Shown piece after piece: positions 8,563 through 16,772 of a stretch of 64,000 nucleotides of DNA. Below the pieces are notes generated by a model. That model had not been told where the DNA came from, searched no databases, and saw only the letters and a program-made list of their open reading frames with translations. Made by a program: the position numbers and the translations under genes. Each line of letters begins with the position of its first letter. Within the stretch, counting starts at the first letter, position 1. The stretch comes from Streptomyces roseus (GTDB lineage: Bacteria > Actinomycetota > Actinomycetes > Streptomycetales > Streptomycetaceae): contig NZ_LFML01000015.1 of assembly GCF_001044425.1 (NCBI RefSeq), positions 38,134-102,133 on the forward strand. Reading direction: 5' to 3'.

Positions 8563-8906
8563 TCGTGCTGCACAGCCCTTTGAGGAAACCAACGGCAACA
8601 TGCCTGGTGTGACCTTTCACACGCAACGGAGAATTGCCTTGCGGTGTCGGGGTCCGGCAGAGTCTGTTTTCCGTCAGGCCCCGCATACGGCACACCTGTA
8701 TCTCCCGTTACTACGACGGGTGGTACGCGCAGCACCACAACTCCAGAGCCGTTCGCCGTATGCCGCCCGAGTCATCACGCGGCAGCCCCCGCAAGGGAGT
8801 TGCCCACGGGCCCGCGCCTCCAGTGATCACAGCTCCACGGAGGCCAGTGTCGAGGGGCACTATTGCGCCCGCCCGGTCACTGCGGACGCTGCTGGAAGGA
8901 CACCGT
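8563..8906 (+). promoter_or_regulatory. Long 5' region of the transglycosylase gene
   Basis: About 340 bp precede the chosen GTG at 8907. It contains an inverted repeat GTGTGA (8607-8612) / TCACAC (8617-8622) with a four-base spacer, and lower-GC sequence around 8620-8720. Streptomyces cell-wall hydrolase genes often have long, regulated leaders, including c-di-AMP (ydaO) riboswitches, but I could not recognise the conserved ydaO core here. An in-frame open stretch from 8634 lacks coding character. Confidence 0.4.
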
Positions 8907-9605
8907 GTGAGCCGGATCTCGGTCCGGGGATTCGCAGTGGCTTCGGCCACCGCAGTCACCACCGTTGGCGCAGTCGTGGGCGTTGCCGCTGGCGACCCCG
9001 CCTCGAACGATCTCGAGACCACCGCGTCCGGGGCGACCCTCCTCGCCGACATTCCGGTCGGCGAGCAGGCGCAGGTCCAGAGCGCGTCCCTGACGCAGCA
9101 GGCCGACGCCATCGCCCAGGGCGCAGACACCGACGCCAAGCGTGTCGCCGAGGAAGCCGCCCGCATCCAGGCCGCCGAGGACGCCAAGTCCAAGAAGGCC
9201 GAGGCGCAGAAGGCCGCCGACGAGAAGGCGAAGAAGGACCGCGAGGAGAAGGAGCAGATCGCCTCCCGCTCCGCGGCGCGCAGCGCCGGCGACTTCGCCG
9301 TCCAGAGCTCCTACACGGTCGCCCAGGTCAAGGAGATCGCCCGGCAGATCGTTCCGGCCGGTCAGTTCCAGTGCTTCTCGAACATCATCAACGAGGAGTC
9401 CACCTGGAACTACAAGGCCGTGAACTCGTCCTCGGGCGCGTACGGTCTGGTCCAGGCACTCCCGGGCTCGAAGATGTCCTCGGTCGCCGACGACTGGCGC
9501 ACCAACCCGGCCACCCAGATCCAGTGGGGCCTCAACTACATGAACGAGCGGTACCACAGCCCTTGCGCCGCCTGGAGCTTCCACCAGTCCAACGGCTGGT
9601 ACTAG
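8907..9605 (+). CDS. Secreted lytic transglycosylase
   Basis: A 232-residue exported cell-wall hydrolase. The GTG at 8907 follows GGAAGGA six bases upstream and opens a signal peptide (VSRISVRGFAVASATAVTTV). Next comes an Ala/Lys/Glu-rich, probably helical linker (residues about 65-115), then a C-terminal lysozyme-like SLT domain with the catalytic Glu in SNIINEESTWNYKAV and the SSGAYGLVQALPGSK loop. It should cleave glycan strands of peptidoglycan. By position and architecture it resembles the Swl transglycosylases of S. coelicolor, involved in spore and spore-wall maturation; that assignment is from memory. A strong terminator follows. Confidence 0.88.
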   Translation: MSRISVRGFAVASATAVTTVGAVVGVAAGDPASNDLETTASGATLLADIPVGEQAQVQSASLTQQADAIAQGADTDAKRVAEEAARIQAAEDAKSKKAEAQKAADEKAKKDREEKEQIASRSAARSAGDFAVQSSYTVAQVKEIARQIVPAGQFQCFSNIINEESTWNYKAVNSSSGAYGLVQALPGSKMSSVADDWRTNPATQIQWGLNYMNERYHSPCAAWSFHQSNGWY

Positions 9606-9631
9606 AGGACGCCCCCGCTCGACCTCGAAGA

Positions 9632-9660
9632 GCCCCGCACCGTCCTACGGTGCGGGGCTC
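9632..9660 (+). terminator. Intrinsic terminator after transglycosylase
   Basis: A perfect 12-bp stem: AGCCCCGCACCG at 9632-9643 and its complement at 9649-9660, with a five-base loop, 27 bp after the stop. Confidence 0.9.
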
Positions 9661-9712
9661 CTCGCGTGTACGGTCTTTCGAGGCGGGTACACGGGCGGGG
9701 GAAGGGAAACAC

Positions 9713-11116
9713 ATGGTGAAGAGGGCAGGCTGGCTCGGCCGGCTCGGCAACAGGCTCAACCGCGTGGAGGCGAGACTCCAGGCGCGGCGGGCCGAGGTCG
9801 AGGCGGAGAGCATGGGCGCGGTACCGGTTCCGCCCGGAGTTCCCGGCGTGGCCCGGTCGGGCGGGGGCACGAGCGCGGTGGCGCCGGCGGACCCGGCGTC
9901 CGGGACGTCCGCCGAGCACCCCGGCCACCCCGGCCACGCGCCGCACCCGCCGGCCCTGCGCGGGCGCCCCGACCCGGTGAGCGTGGTCCCGTGGGGCATG
10001 CGGGTCGCCGCCGAGGTCAGCTGGCGGCTCCTGCTGCTCGCGGGGATGCTCTGGGTCGTCATGAAGGTGATCAGCGAAGTCCGCCTGGTCGTCCTGGCCT
10101 TCGCCGCCGCCCTGCTCGTCACGGCACTGCTCCAGCCCTTCGTGGTCCGGCTGCGCCGCCTCGGCCTGCCGCGGGGGCTCGCCACGGCCGTCACCGCGAT
10201 CCTCGGATTCGTGGTCATCGGGCTGGTCGGCTGGTTCGTGGTCTGGCAGGTCATGGAGAACCTCGACGACCTCTCCAACCGCGTCCGCGAGGGCATCAAC
10301 GAGCTCAAGACCTGGGCGCTGGACAGTCCGTTCCACGTGACCGAGAAGCAGATCAACGACATCGCGAAGAACCTCAGCGAGACGATCGGCACCAACACCG
10401 AGCAGATCACCTCCGCCGGCCTCCAGGGCGTGACGGTGCTCGTCGAGGTGCTCACCGGCATCCTGCTCGCGATGTTCTCGACGCTCTTCCTGCTCTACGA
10501 CGGCAAGCGCATCTGGACCTGGGTGCTCGGCCTGGTTCCCGCCACCGCCCGCCCCGGCGTCGCGGGCGCCGGCCCGCGCGCCTGGCGCACGCTGACGGCG
10601 TACGTGCGCGGCACGGTGCTGGTGGCGCTGATCGACGCCATCTTCATCGGCCTCGGCCTCTACTTCCTCAAGGTGCCGATGGCGGTCCCGCTGGCCGTCT
10701 TCATCTTCCTGTTCGCGTTCATCCCGCTCGTCGGCGCGGTGGTCTCCGGCGCCCTCGCGGTCGTCGTCGCCCTCGTCACCCAGGGGCCGTGGACCGCGCT
10801 GATGACGCTGGCCGTCGTACTGGCCGTGCAGCAGATCGAGGGGCACGTGCTCCAGCCCTTCATCCTGGGCCGGGCGGTACGCGTGCACCCGCTCGCGGTG
10901 GTGCTGTCCGTGGCCGCGGGCGGCATGGTCGCGGGCATCGGCGGAGCGGTGGTCGCGGTCCCGCTGGTCGCCGTCACCAACACGGTGGTGGTCTACCTGA
11001 GGGCCTACTCCCGGGACCAGCTCCTGCACGGCGCCGCCGCAGTCGGCCCGGGTCCGCACGGCTCGACGGCGCTCGAACAGGCCGCCGTGGAGGCCGGGCG
11101 TGATCAGCAGGCCTGA
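9713..11116 (+). CDS. AI-2E family transporter
   Basis: A 467-residue integral membrane protein of the AI-2E/PerM family. Residues 1-80 are a soluble, charged then Pro/Gly/Ala-rich tail; about eight membrane spans follow, arranged as two hydrophobic pairs, a soluble central region (VMENLDDLSNRVREGINELK) and a final bundle. The conserved late signature QQIEGHVLQPFILGRAV is present. Family members include the putative autoinducer-2 exporter TqsA and Na+/H+ antiporters, so the substrate is unknown here. ATG 9713 is preceded by GGGAAGGGAAA. The gene converges with ahpD across a shared hairpin. Confidence 0.88.
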   Translation: MVKRAGWLGRLGNRLNRVEARLQARRAEVEAESMGAVPVPPGVPGVARSGGGTSAVAPADPASGTSAEHPGHPGHAPHPPALRGRPDPVSVVPWGMRVAAEVSWRLLLLAGMLWVVMKVISEVRLVVLAFAAALLVTALLQPFVVRLRRLGLPRGLATAVTAILGFVVIGLVGWFVVWQVMENLDDLSNRVREGINELKTWALDSPFHVTEKQINDIAKNLSETIGTNTEQITSAGLQGVTVLVEVLTGILLAMFSTLFLLYDGKRIWTWVLGLVPATARPGVAGAGPRAWRTLTAYVRGTVLVALIDAIFIGLGLYFLKVPMAVPLAVFIFLFAFIPLVGAVVSGALAVVVALVTQGPWTALMTLAVVLAVQQIEGHVLQPFILGRAVRVHPLAVVLSVAAGGMVAGIGGAVVAVPLVAVTNTVVVYLRAYSRDQLLHGAAAVGPGPHGSTALEQAAVEAGRDQQA

Positions 11117-11204
11117 GCCCGACGGGGACCGGGCGGCCGCGGCCGCCTCCTGTGGCGCAGCGAGGACATGCGCGATCTGATGACGAGCCTGCGCACATGA
11201 ACGA

Positions 11205-11242
11205 CAGGGCCCCCGCCGCCGGGAACGGCAGCGGGGGCCCTG
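11205..11242. terminator. Bidirectional terminator between AI-2E gene and ahpD
   Basis: CAGGGCCCCCGC at 11205-11216 pairs perfectly with GCGGGGGCCCTG at 11231-11242 around a 14-base loop. It lies between convergent genes. Confidence 0.85.
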
Positions 11243-11273
11243 GAGCTCGTACGGTGGTCCGCACGAAGGGGTA

Positions 11274-11813
11274 CTACTCGGCGGCGAGGGCGGCCTCGGC
11301 GTCGAGGGTGACCGCGACGGCCTGGATCACCGAGGCGATCTTGAAGGCCTCCTGGACGGTCTCGCGGTCGACACCGGCCTTGCGCAGGACCTGCTCGTGC
11401 GAGTCCAGGCACTGGCCGCAGCCGTTGATCGCGGAGACGGCGAGCGACCACAGCTCGAAGTCGACCTTCTCCACGCCCGGGTTGCCGATGACGTTCATCC
11501 GCAGACCGGCCCGCAGCGTGCCGTACTCCGGGTCGGAGAGCAGGTGGCGGGTGCGGTAGAAGACGTTGTTCATCGCCATGATCGCGGCCGCGGACTTGGC
11601 GGCGGTGTACGCCTCCGGCGACAGGGCCGCCTTCGCCTCCGGCTCCAGCTCACGCAGGACGCGCGGGGAGCGGGCGGCGATCGCGCAGGACAGGACCGTG
11701 CCCCACAGCTGCTGCCCGGTCAGGGTGTCCTGGTTGCCGATGACCGAGCCGAGGTTCAGCTTCAGGTCCTTGGCGAAGTCCGGTATGGCGGACTTGAGGG
11801 AGTCGAGGGACAT
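11274..11813 (-). CDS. ahpD: Alkyl hydroperoxidase AhpD
   Basis: A 179-residue cytoplasmic protein of the AhpD/CMD family. The redox CxxC lies in [18 protein letters not shown] near residue 130, followed by the His that completes the proton relay. AhpD regenerates the peroxidase AhpC, passing electrons from lipoylated dihydrolipoamide acyltransferase and lipoamide dehydrogenase. It is the second gene of a two-gene operon, beginning three bases after the ahpC stop. Expression is expected to be induced with ahpC by OxyR. Confidence 0.95.
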   Translation of the reverse strand: MSLDSLKSAIPDFAKDLKLNLGSVIGNQDTLTGQQLWGTVLSCAIAARSPRVLRELEPEAKAALSPEAYTAAKSAAAIMAMNNVFYRTRHLLSDPEYGTLRAGLRMNVIGNPGVEKVDFELWSLAVSAINGCGQCLDSHEQVLRKAGVDRETVQEAFKIASVIQAVAVTLDAEAALAAE

Positions 11814-11816
11814 CCG

Positions 11817-12371
11817 TCACTCACCCGCCAGCAGGGCGCCGGCGTCCAGGGTGCCCTCGCCCTTGTTCCAGTTGCAGGGGCACAGCTCGTCGGTCTGCAG
11901 GGCGTCGAGGACCCGCAGGACCTCCTTGGGGTTACGGCCCACGGAACCGGCGGTCACCATCGTGAACTGGATCTCGTTGTTCTGGTCGACGATGAAGACG
12001 GCGCGCTGCGCGAAGCCGTCCTCGCCCTGCACGCCACAGGCCTGCATGAGCTCGTGCTTGGAGTCGGCCAGCATCGGGAAGGGCAGGTCACGCAGGTCGG
12101 AGTGGTCCTTGCGCCAGGCGTGGTGGACGAACTCGGAGTCGCCGGAGACGCCGAGGATCTGGGCGTCGCGGTCCTGGAACTCCTCGTTCAGCTTGCCGAA
12201 CGCGGCGATTTCGGTCGGGCAGACGAAGGTGAAGTCCTTCGGCCAGAAGAACACCACGCGCCACTTGCCCTCGTAGGTCTTGTGGTCGATCTGGGCGAAC
12301 TCGCTGCCGGCTTCGAGCGAGACGCAAGCGGTCAGATCGTAGGTGGGGAACTTGTCACCGACAGTGAGCAC
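11817..12371 (-). CDS. ahpC: Alkyl hydroperoxide reductase AhpC (peroxiredoxin)
   Basis: A 184-residue 2-Cys peroxiredoxin that reduces H2O2 and organic peroxides. The peroxidatic Cys is in DFTFVCPTEIAAF (about residue 59), with the family Arg further on; resolving cysteines are near the C-terminus in ELCPCNWNKGEG, the CxxC-like arrangement of actinobacterial AhpC that pairs with AhpD. The GTG at 12371 is preceded by AAGGAGAG. It is divergent from oxyR across about 300 bp. Confidence 0.96.
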   Translation of the reverse strand: MLTVGDKFPTYDLTACVSLEAGSEFAQIDHKTYEGKWRVVFFWPKDFTFVCPTEIAAFGKLNEEFQDRDAQILGVSGDSEFVHHAWRKDHSDLRDLPFPMLADSKHELMQACGVQGEDGFAQRAVFIVDQNNEIQFTMVTAGSVGRNPKEVLRVLDALQTDELCPCNWNKGEGTLDAGALLAGE

Positions 12372-12672
12372 GTGCTCTCCTTGCGAGATGGGAAGGTGAT
12401 CCCTTTTGGGGGCTTTCCCTGCGGGGTTGGACGTGTCTCACATGCTGGCACAAGCAGCATTGATCGCGGAAATCGCAAGCGGTGGTCGCGGTGATCAGGG
12501 TTCCCTATCAATGCCTCTTTATGGACAGAGAGCGACGGGGAGCGATCAGTCGGGGGACACCTTTCGGCGCGAGCGCGTCACCGCCTCCGCGGAGGTCCGC
12601 CGAGCGGCGCACGGCCCGGCAAGGAGTTCCGCCGGGGCTAGTGTGGTGGCGGGTGATCGGAGGTACCTGTCA
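12372..12672. promoter_or_regulatory. ahpC-oxyR intergenic control region
   Basis: 301 bp with no gene. A perfect inverted repeat GCATTGAT (12457-12464) / ATCAATGC (12507-12514) brackets the middle of the region with a 42-bp spacer. Inside it, GAT-N7-ATC (12462-12474) and an imperfect dyad GATCAGGG-TT-CCCTATC (12493-12509) look like LysR-type half-sites. OxyR of S. coelicolor is known to control both divergent genes from this interval; these sequences are my candidates for its sites. Confidence 0.5.
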
Positions 12673-13620
12673 GTGGCCGTCGGCAACAGGGGAGCGAAAC
12701 AGGCGACGCTCGCGCAGCTGCGCGCGTTCGCCGCCGTCGCCGAACACCTGCACTTCCGGGACGCCGCCGCGGCGATCAACATGAGCCAGCCCGCGCTCTC
12801 GGGGGCCGTCTCCGCACTGGAGGAGGCCCTCGGCGTCCAGCTGCTGGAGCGCACCACCCGCAAGGTGCTGCTCTCCCCGGCGGGCGAGCGGATCGCCGCC
12901 CGGGCCAGGGCCGTCCTCGACGCGATGGGCGGGCTGCTGGAGGAGGCCGAGGCCGTACGGGCCCCCTTCACCGGGATCCTGCGGCTCGGGGTGATCCCCA
13001 CGGTGGCCCCGTACCTGCTGCCGACCGTGCTCGGGCTGTTCCACCGCCGCTACCCCCGGATGGACCTCCAGGTGCACGAGGAGCAGACCTCCTCGCTGCT
13101 GGACGGGCTCGCCGGCGGACGCCTGGACCTGCTGCTGCTCGCGGTGCCGCTCGGCGTCCCCGGCGTCACCGAACTGCCCGTCTTCGACGAGGACTTCGTC
13201 CTCCTCGCACCCCGGGAACACCCGCTCGCCGGGCGCCGGGACATCCCGCGCGAGGAACTGCGGGGCCTGCGGCTGCTGCTGCTCGACGAGGGGCACTGCC
13301 TGCGCGACCAGGCCCTGGACATCTGCCGCGAGGCGGGCCGGCCCGAGGGGGCGGCCGTCACCACGACCGCCGCCGGGCTGTCCACCCTCGTCCAGCTGGT
13401 CGCCGGCGGGCTGGGCGTGACCCTGCTGCCGCGCACCGCGCTGCGGCTGGAGACCGCCCGCAACGAGCACCTGGCCACGGGGTACTTCGCCGAGCCCGCC
13501 CCCTCGCGGCGGATCGCGCTGGCCATGCGGACGGGAACGGCCCGGCAGGAGGAGTTCCGGGCCATCGCGGCCGCGCTGCGCGAGGCCGTACGCCCGCTCC
13601 CGGTGTGGCCGGCCGAGTAG
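12673..13620 (+). CDS. oxyR: LysR-family peroxide sensor OxyR
   Basis: A 315-residue regulator. The N-terminal winged helix-turn-helix spans about residues 8-66 (LAQLRAFAAVAEHLHF, NMSQPALSGAVSALE). The C-terminal sensor domain contains the redox pair in LLLDEGHCLRDQALDICREAG, matching the GHC...C spacing of E. coli OxyR Cys199/Cys208, so peroxide should form a disulfide and convert it to an activator. The GTG at 12673 has a GGAGG ribosome-binding site nine bases upstream. It is divergent from the peroxide-reductase operon it is expected to control. Confidence 0.95.
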   Translation: MAVGNRGAKQATLAQLRAFAAVAEHLHFRDAAAAINMSQPALSGAVSALEEALGVQLLERTTRKVLLSPAGERIAARARAVLDAMGGLLEEAEAVRAPFTGILRLGVIPTVAPYLLPTVLGLFHRRYPRMDLQVHEEQTSSLLDGLAGGRLDLLLLAVPLGVPGVTELPVFDEDFVLLAPREHPLAGRRDIPREELRGLRLLLLDEGHCLRDQALDICREAGRPEGAAVTTTAAGLSTLVQLVAGGLGVTLLPRTALRLETARNEHLATGYFAEPAPSRRIALAMRTGTARQEEFRAIAAALREAVRPLPVWPAE

Positions 13621-13628
13621 GGCGGCCC

Positions 13629-13670
13629 CGCCGGGCGGCCGTACTCGTACGGACCCCCGCGCGCCCGGCG
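13629..13670 (+). terminator. Nested hairpin after oxyR
   Basis: CGCCGGGCG at 13629-13637 pairs with CGCCCGGCG at 13662-13670, and an inner CCGTAC/GTACGG pair sits within. It starts nine bases after the oxyR stop. The remaining 190 bp up to 13862 hold no supported gene. Confidence 0.65.
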
Positions 13671-13862
13671 CCACCGCGTGCGCAGCCCGCCGGCGAACCC
13701 GTGGTGCAGAGATGACTGCCGGCCTGCCGTGGCGGCCATTCGTAGGGACTTTCGTCGCGCCGGGGACGGATCGGAGCCGGGCCCGCGGGCGGCTGGCACT
13801 TTGAGGGCGAAGGGCACTGCCCCGTCCCCGGAAGGCTCCCGGAAGCTCCCGAAAGGCGCGCC

Positions 13863-15362
13863 ATGCACGCACCCCCCACCGACGTCACCGCGCTCCCGCC
13901 CCAGCAGTCGACAGAGCCCGCCCCGACGGCCGCGCGGCCGTCTGCCGGATCCCCCGACCGGGTGGCCGGGCCCACGTGGTGGATGTGGGCCATGGCCTCG
14001 GGGCTCTTCCTCCTCTACATGCTGCTGTCGCTGCGCACCCATGAGCGGCTGCTGTCGCACGCCTTCGACCTGGCGATCTTCGAGCAGGCCGTGCGCTCGT
14101 ACGCGGAGGGCCACCTGCCCCTCTCCGAGGTCAAGGGGCCCGGCTTCCCGGTCCTCGGGGACCACTTCTCGCCGGTCCTGGCCGTGCTGGCACCCCTGTA
14201 CCGGCTGTGGCCCTCGGCGCGGACCCTGCTCGTGGCGCAGGCGGGGCTGATCGCCGTCAGCGTCCTGCCGCTGACCCAGTGGGCGCGCCGGAGCCTCGGC
14301 TCCACCGCCGCCCTGGTGCTCGGGCTCTGCTACGGACTCTCGTGGGGCATCGCCAGCGGGGTCGGATTCGACTTCCACGAGTGGGCGTTCGCCGTCCCGC
14401 TCCTCGCGTGCTCCCTGAGCGCGCTCGGCGAGGGCCGGCCGCGCGCCGCCGCGTGCTGGGCGCTGCCGCTGGTCCTGGTCAAGGAGGACATGGGGCTGAC
14501 GGTGGCCGTGGTCGGCCTGCTCATCGCCTGGCGCGGAGGCCGGCGGGCGCGCCGGCTCGGGCTCGGCGTGGCCCTGGCCGGTGTGGCGTCGACGCTGCTG
14601 GCGGTGTTGGTGGTGCTGCCCGCGTTCAGTCCGAGCGGCTCGTACTTCTACACGGTGTACGCGGGCGCGTCCGGGGGCGGCCAGGGCGGCGGCTTCGCGG
14701 AGGCACTGCGCACGGCCACGATCGGGCTGGTCACCCCCGAGACCAAGGTGACGACCCTGATGCTGGTGCTGGCGCCGACCCTGTTCCTCGCGGTGCGCTC
14801 GCCGCTGGTGCTGGTCGCCGTACCGCTGCTGGTGGGCCGGGCCGTCTCGAACAACCCGGCCCACTGGGGCACCGGCTACCACTACTCGCTCACGCTGATG
14901 CCGATCGTCTTCGCCGCCTTCGTCGACGCCCTGGGGCGCCGCGGCACCACGGGCGCCGGCCTGCGCCGCTACCTGGCGGGCGCGGCCGGGGTCTGCGCAC
15001 TGCTGCTGCCGGTGTACTCCCTGGCGCAGGTGGCCTACCCGGAGACCTGGCGGTCCGATCCGCGGATCGCGGCGGCGCACCGGGTGATGGACCGGATCCC
15101 GGACGGGGCCACGGTGCAGGCCTCGGACGGGCTGGTGCCGCACCTCTCCGACCGCACGAGCGTCAGCCTCTACGGGTGGCCGGCCAGCCGCCCTGAGCCG
15201 CAGTGGATCGTGGTGGACACGCAGGTGCCGCAGCAGCGGCGCTGGCCGCTGTCCGCGACCGACGAGTCCATCGCCCTCGCGGGGGCCCGGGCGCAGGGGT
15301 ACCGGGTGGTGGCCCAGGAGGCCGGGTTCATCCTCCTCGGCCGGTCCCCGAACACTCCCTAG
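13863..15362 (+). CDS. DUF2079 membrane protein
   Basis: A 499-residue polytopic membrane protein. After about 35 Pro/Ala-rich residues come roughly ten hydrophobic helices. The DUF2079 core is recognisable in FDLAIFEQAVRSYAEGHLPL, VLGDHFSPVLAVLAPLYRLWP, GFDFHEWAFAVPLLA and LVLVKEDMGLTVAVVGL; the acidic D/E residues in the first extracellular loops recall GT-C glycosyltransferases acting with polyprenyl-phosphate sugars. The C-terminus is a soluble extracytoplasmic domain (PDGATVQASDGLVPHLSDR). A role in envelope glycosylation is an inference. Its TAG stop interlocks with the stop of the opposing gene in the tetranucleotide CTAG. Confidence 0.85.
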   Translation: MHAPPTDVTALPPQQSTEPAPTAARPSAGSPDRVAGPTWWMWAMASGLFLLYMLLSLRTHERLLSHAFDLAIFEQAVRSYAEGHLPLSEVKGPGFPVLGDHFSPVLAVLAPLYRLWPSARTLLVAQAGLIAVSVLPLTQWARRSLGSTAALVLGLCYGLSWGIASGVGFDFHEWAFAVPLLACSLSALGEGRPRAAACWALPLVLVKEDMGLTVAVVGLLIAWRGGRRARRLGLGVALAGVASTLLAVLVVLPAFSPSGSYFYTVYAGASGGGQGGGFAEALRTATIGLVTPETKVTTLMLVLAPTLFLAVRSPLVLVAVPLLVGRAVSNNPAHWGTGYHYSLTLMPIVFAAFVDALGRRGTTGAGLRRYLAGAAGVCALLLPVYSLAQVAYPETWRSDPRIAAAHRVMDRIPDGATVQASDGLVPHLSDRTSVSLYGWPASRPEPQWIVVDTQVPQQRRWPLSATDESIALAGARAQGYRVVAQEAGFILLGRSPNTP

Positions 15363-15634
15363 GTCTCCGGCGGGACGCGGGGGCGGCCGCGGGGCGGGAT
15401 CGGGGCCGCCCCGCCCGGGAGGCGGCCGGCCTCGGACAGGGCCCGCCGCAGGAGGAACTCGATCTGCGCGTTGGCGCTGCGCAGTTCCTCGCCCGCCCAG
15501 CGCGCGAGGGCGTCGTACACCTGCGGATCGAGCCGCAGCAGCACCTGCTTGCGCGCCTGCCGCCCCGCCCGCGCGGCCGGCCGCTCCCGGCCCTCGGCCG
15601 CTTGCGGGTCCTGGGGCTCGCCGGCGGGGCTCAC
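15359..15634 (-). CDS. Ribbon-helix-helix (Arc/CopG-like) protein
   Basis: A 91-residue protein read from a GTG that overlaps the stop of the SPFH gene (GTGA), so the two are translationally coupled. The middle contains a ribbon-helix-helix DNA-binding motif: [20 protein letters not shown], then [20 protein letters not shown]. Both ends are disordered (Pro/Glu/Arg-rich). It could autoregulate the operon through the 16-bp palindrome upstream of the SPFH gene. Its stop codon at 15359-15361 overlaps the opposing DUF2079 stop by two bases. Confidence 0.8.
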   Translation of the reverse strand: MSPAGEPQDPQAAEGRERPAARAGRQARKQVLLRLDPQVYDALARWAGEELRSANAQIEFLLRRALSEAGRLPGGAAPIPPRGRPRVPPET

Positions 15635-16542
15635 TGGTAGAGCGTGCCCGTGTTGACGACCGGCTGGGCGGCCCGGTCGCCGCACAGGACCACCATCAGG
15701 TTCGAGACCATGGCGGCCTTGCGCTCCGGATCCAGGTCCACGATGTCCTGCTCCGCCAGCCGGGTCAGAGCCAGTTCGACCATGCCCACCGCCCCTTCCA
15801 CGATCTGCTTGCGGGCCGCCACGACCGCGCCGGCCTGCTGGCGCTGGAGCATCGCGGAGGCGATCTCCGGAGCGTACGCGAGGTGCGTGAACCGGGACTC
15901 TATGATCCGCACGCCGGCCGGCTCCACCCGGGCGTGCAGTTCGAGGGCCAGCTTCTCGGTGATCTCCTCGGCGTTGCCGCGCAGCGAGAGCCCGCCCTCC
16001 TCGTGGGCGTCGTACGGGTACTCGATCGCGATGTGCCGCACCGCCGCCTCGGTCTGGGTCTCGACGAACTGCGTGAAGTCCTCCACCTCGAACGACGCCC
16101 GCGCGGTGTCCTCCACCCGCCACACCACGACGGCCGCGAGCTCGATCGGGTTGCCGTACGCGTCGTTGACCTTCAGGACGGCCGTCTCGTGGTTGCGGAC
16201 CCGGGTGGAGATCTTCTCCCGCGAGGTCAGCGGATTGACCCAGCGCAGCCCGTCCGTACGGATCGTCCCCCGGTACCGGCCGAACAGCTGGACCACCCGG
16301 GCCTCGCCCGGAGCCACCATGTTCAGCCCGCCCATGGCGACGGCCGAGGCAGCGATGAGGAGGACGCCGAGCACGATCAGTGCCACGTGCGCGGCCGACG
16401 CGTCCGAGGCCGCCCCCAGGGCGATCATCCCGGCACCGGCCAGGACCCCCAACAGCCCCAGGAGCAGGGCCAGTCCACCCCCCACGCTGCGTGCCGTGAA
16501 CTCGCGTACGTCTCCTGCCACAGCAGCCGTCTTTGTCATCAT
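15631..16542 (-). CDS. SPFH-domain membrane protein
   Basis: A 303-residue stomatin/prohibitin-like protein. After a short cytoplasmic head it has two hydrophobic segments (residues about 20-45 and 48-70), then the SPFH/band 7 domain: [39 protein letters not shown] strand, [14 protein letters not shown] and the helical [31 protein letters not shown] proteins form oligomeric membrane scaffolds. Methionines at 16542 and 16539 are alternative starts. The downstream RHH gene is coupled to it, an arrangement I believe recurs in Actinobacteria. Confidence 0.9.
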   Translation of the reverse strand: MMTKTAAVAGDVREFTARSVGGGLALLLGLLGVLAGAGMIALGAASDASAAHVALIVLGVLLIAASAVAMGGLNMVAPGEARVVQLFGRYRGTIRTDGLRWVNPLTSREKISTRVRNHETAVLKVNDAYGNPIELAAVVVWRVEDTARASFEVEDFTQFVETQTEAAVRHIAIEYPYDAHEEGGLSLRGNAEEITEKLALELHARVEPAGVRIIESRFTHLAYAPEIASAMLQRQQAGAVVAARKQIVEGAVGMVELALTRLAEQDIVDLDPERKAAMVSNLMVVLCGDRAAQPVVNTGTLYQ

Positions 16543-16584
16543 CTGCCCCCATTCGCGCGGTCGCGGCCGGTCGGGCCGCTTAGC

Positions 16585-16600
16585 AAAGTGATATCACTTT
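16585..16600. promoter_or_regulatory. Perfect palindrome upstream of SPFH-RHH operon
   Basis: AAAGTGATATCACTTT is a perfect 16-bp palindrome 43 bp upstream of the SPFH start. A symmetric site of this size and position is most likely an operator; the coupled RHH protein, or a BldD-like dimer recognising AGTGA/TCACT, are candidates. Confidence 0.6.
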
Positions 16601-16692
16601 TTCGCGCCGCCGCAACCCTGCGGGCCCGGTGCGCGTCGGTTCCCTTGATGTGGGTGCTGATTCTCACGTCCGAATTGACCGATATTGGCCAT

Positions 16693-16730
16693 GGTTGGCC
16701 AACCTTTGTCACAACCTGCGGTGTTAGCTT
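16693..16730 (+). promoter_or_regulatory. PBP promoter with palindrome
   Basis: A TAGCTT -10-like hexamer lies at 16725-16730, about 43 bp before the PBP start. Upstream, GGTTGGCCAACC (16693-16704) is a perfect 12-bp palindrome overlapping the expected -35 area, preceded by a direct TTGGCCA repeat at 16685. It may be a regulator binding site. Confidence 0.45.
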
Positions 16731-16772
16731 TCTGAGCTGACGTCGGGGGGGTAATCGAGCGGAGCGGGAGCG

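Noticed and set aside
8634..8906. Extended N-terminus of the transglycosylase
   Set aside because: It would bury the signal peptide 90 residues inside the protein; the GTG at 8907 has a ribosome-binding site.
8482..8906. c-di-AMP (ydaO) riboswitch
   Set aside because: Considered because similar hydrolase genes have one, but I could not identify its conserved core segments.
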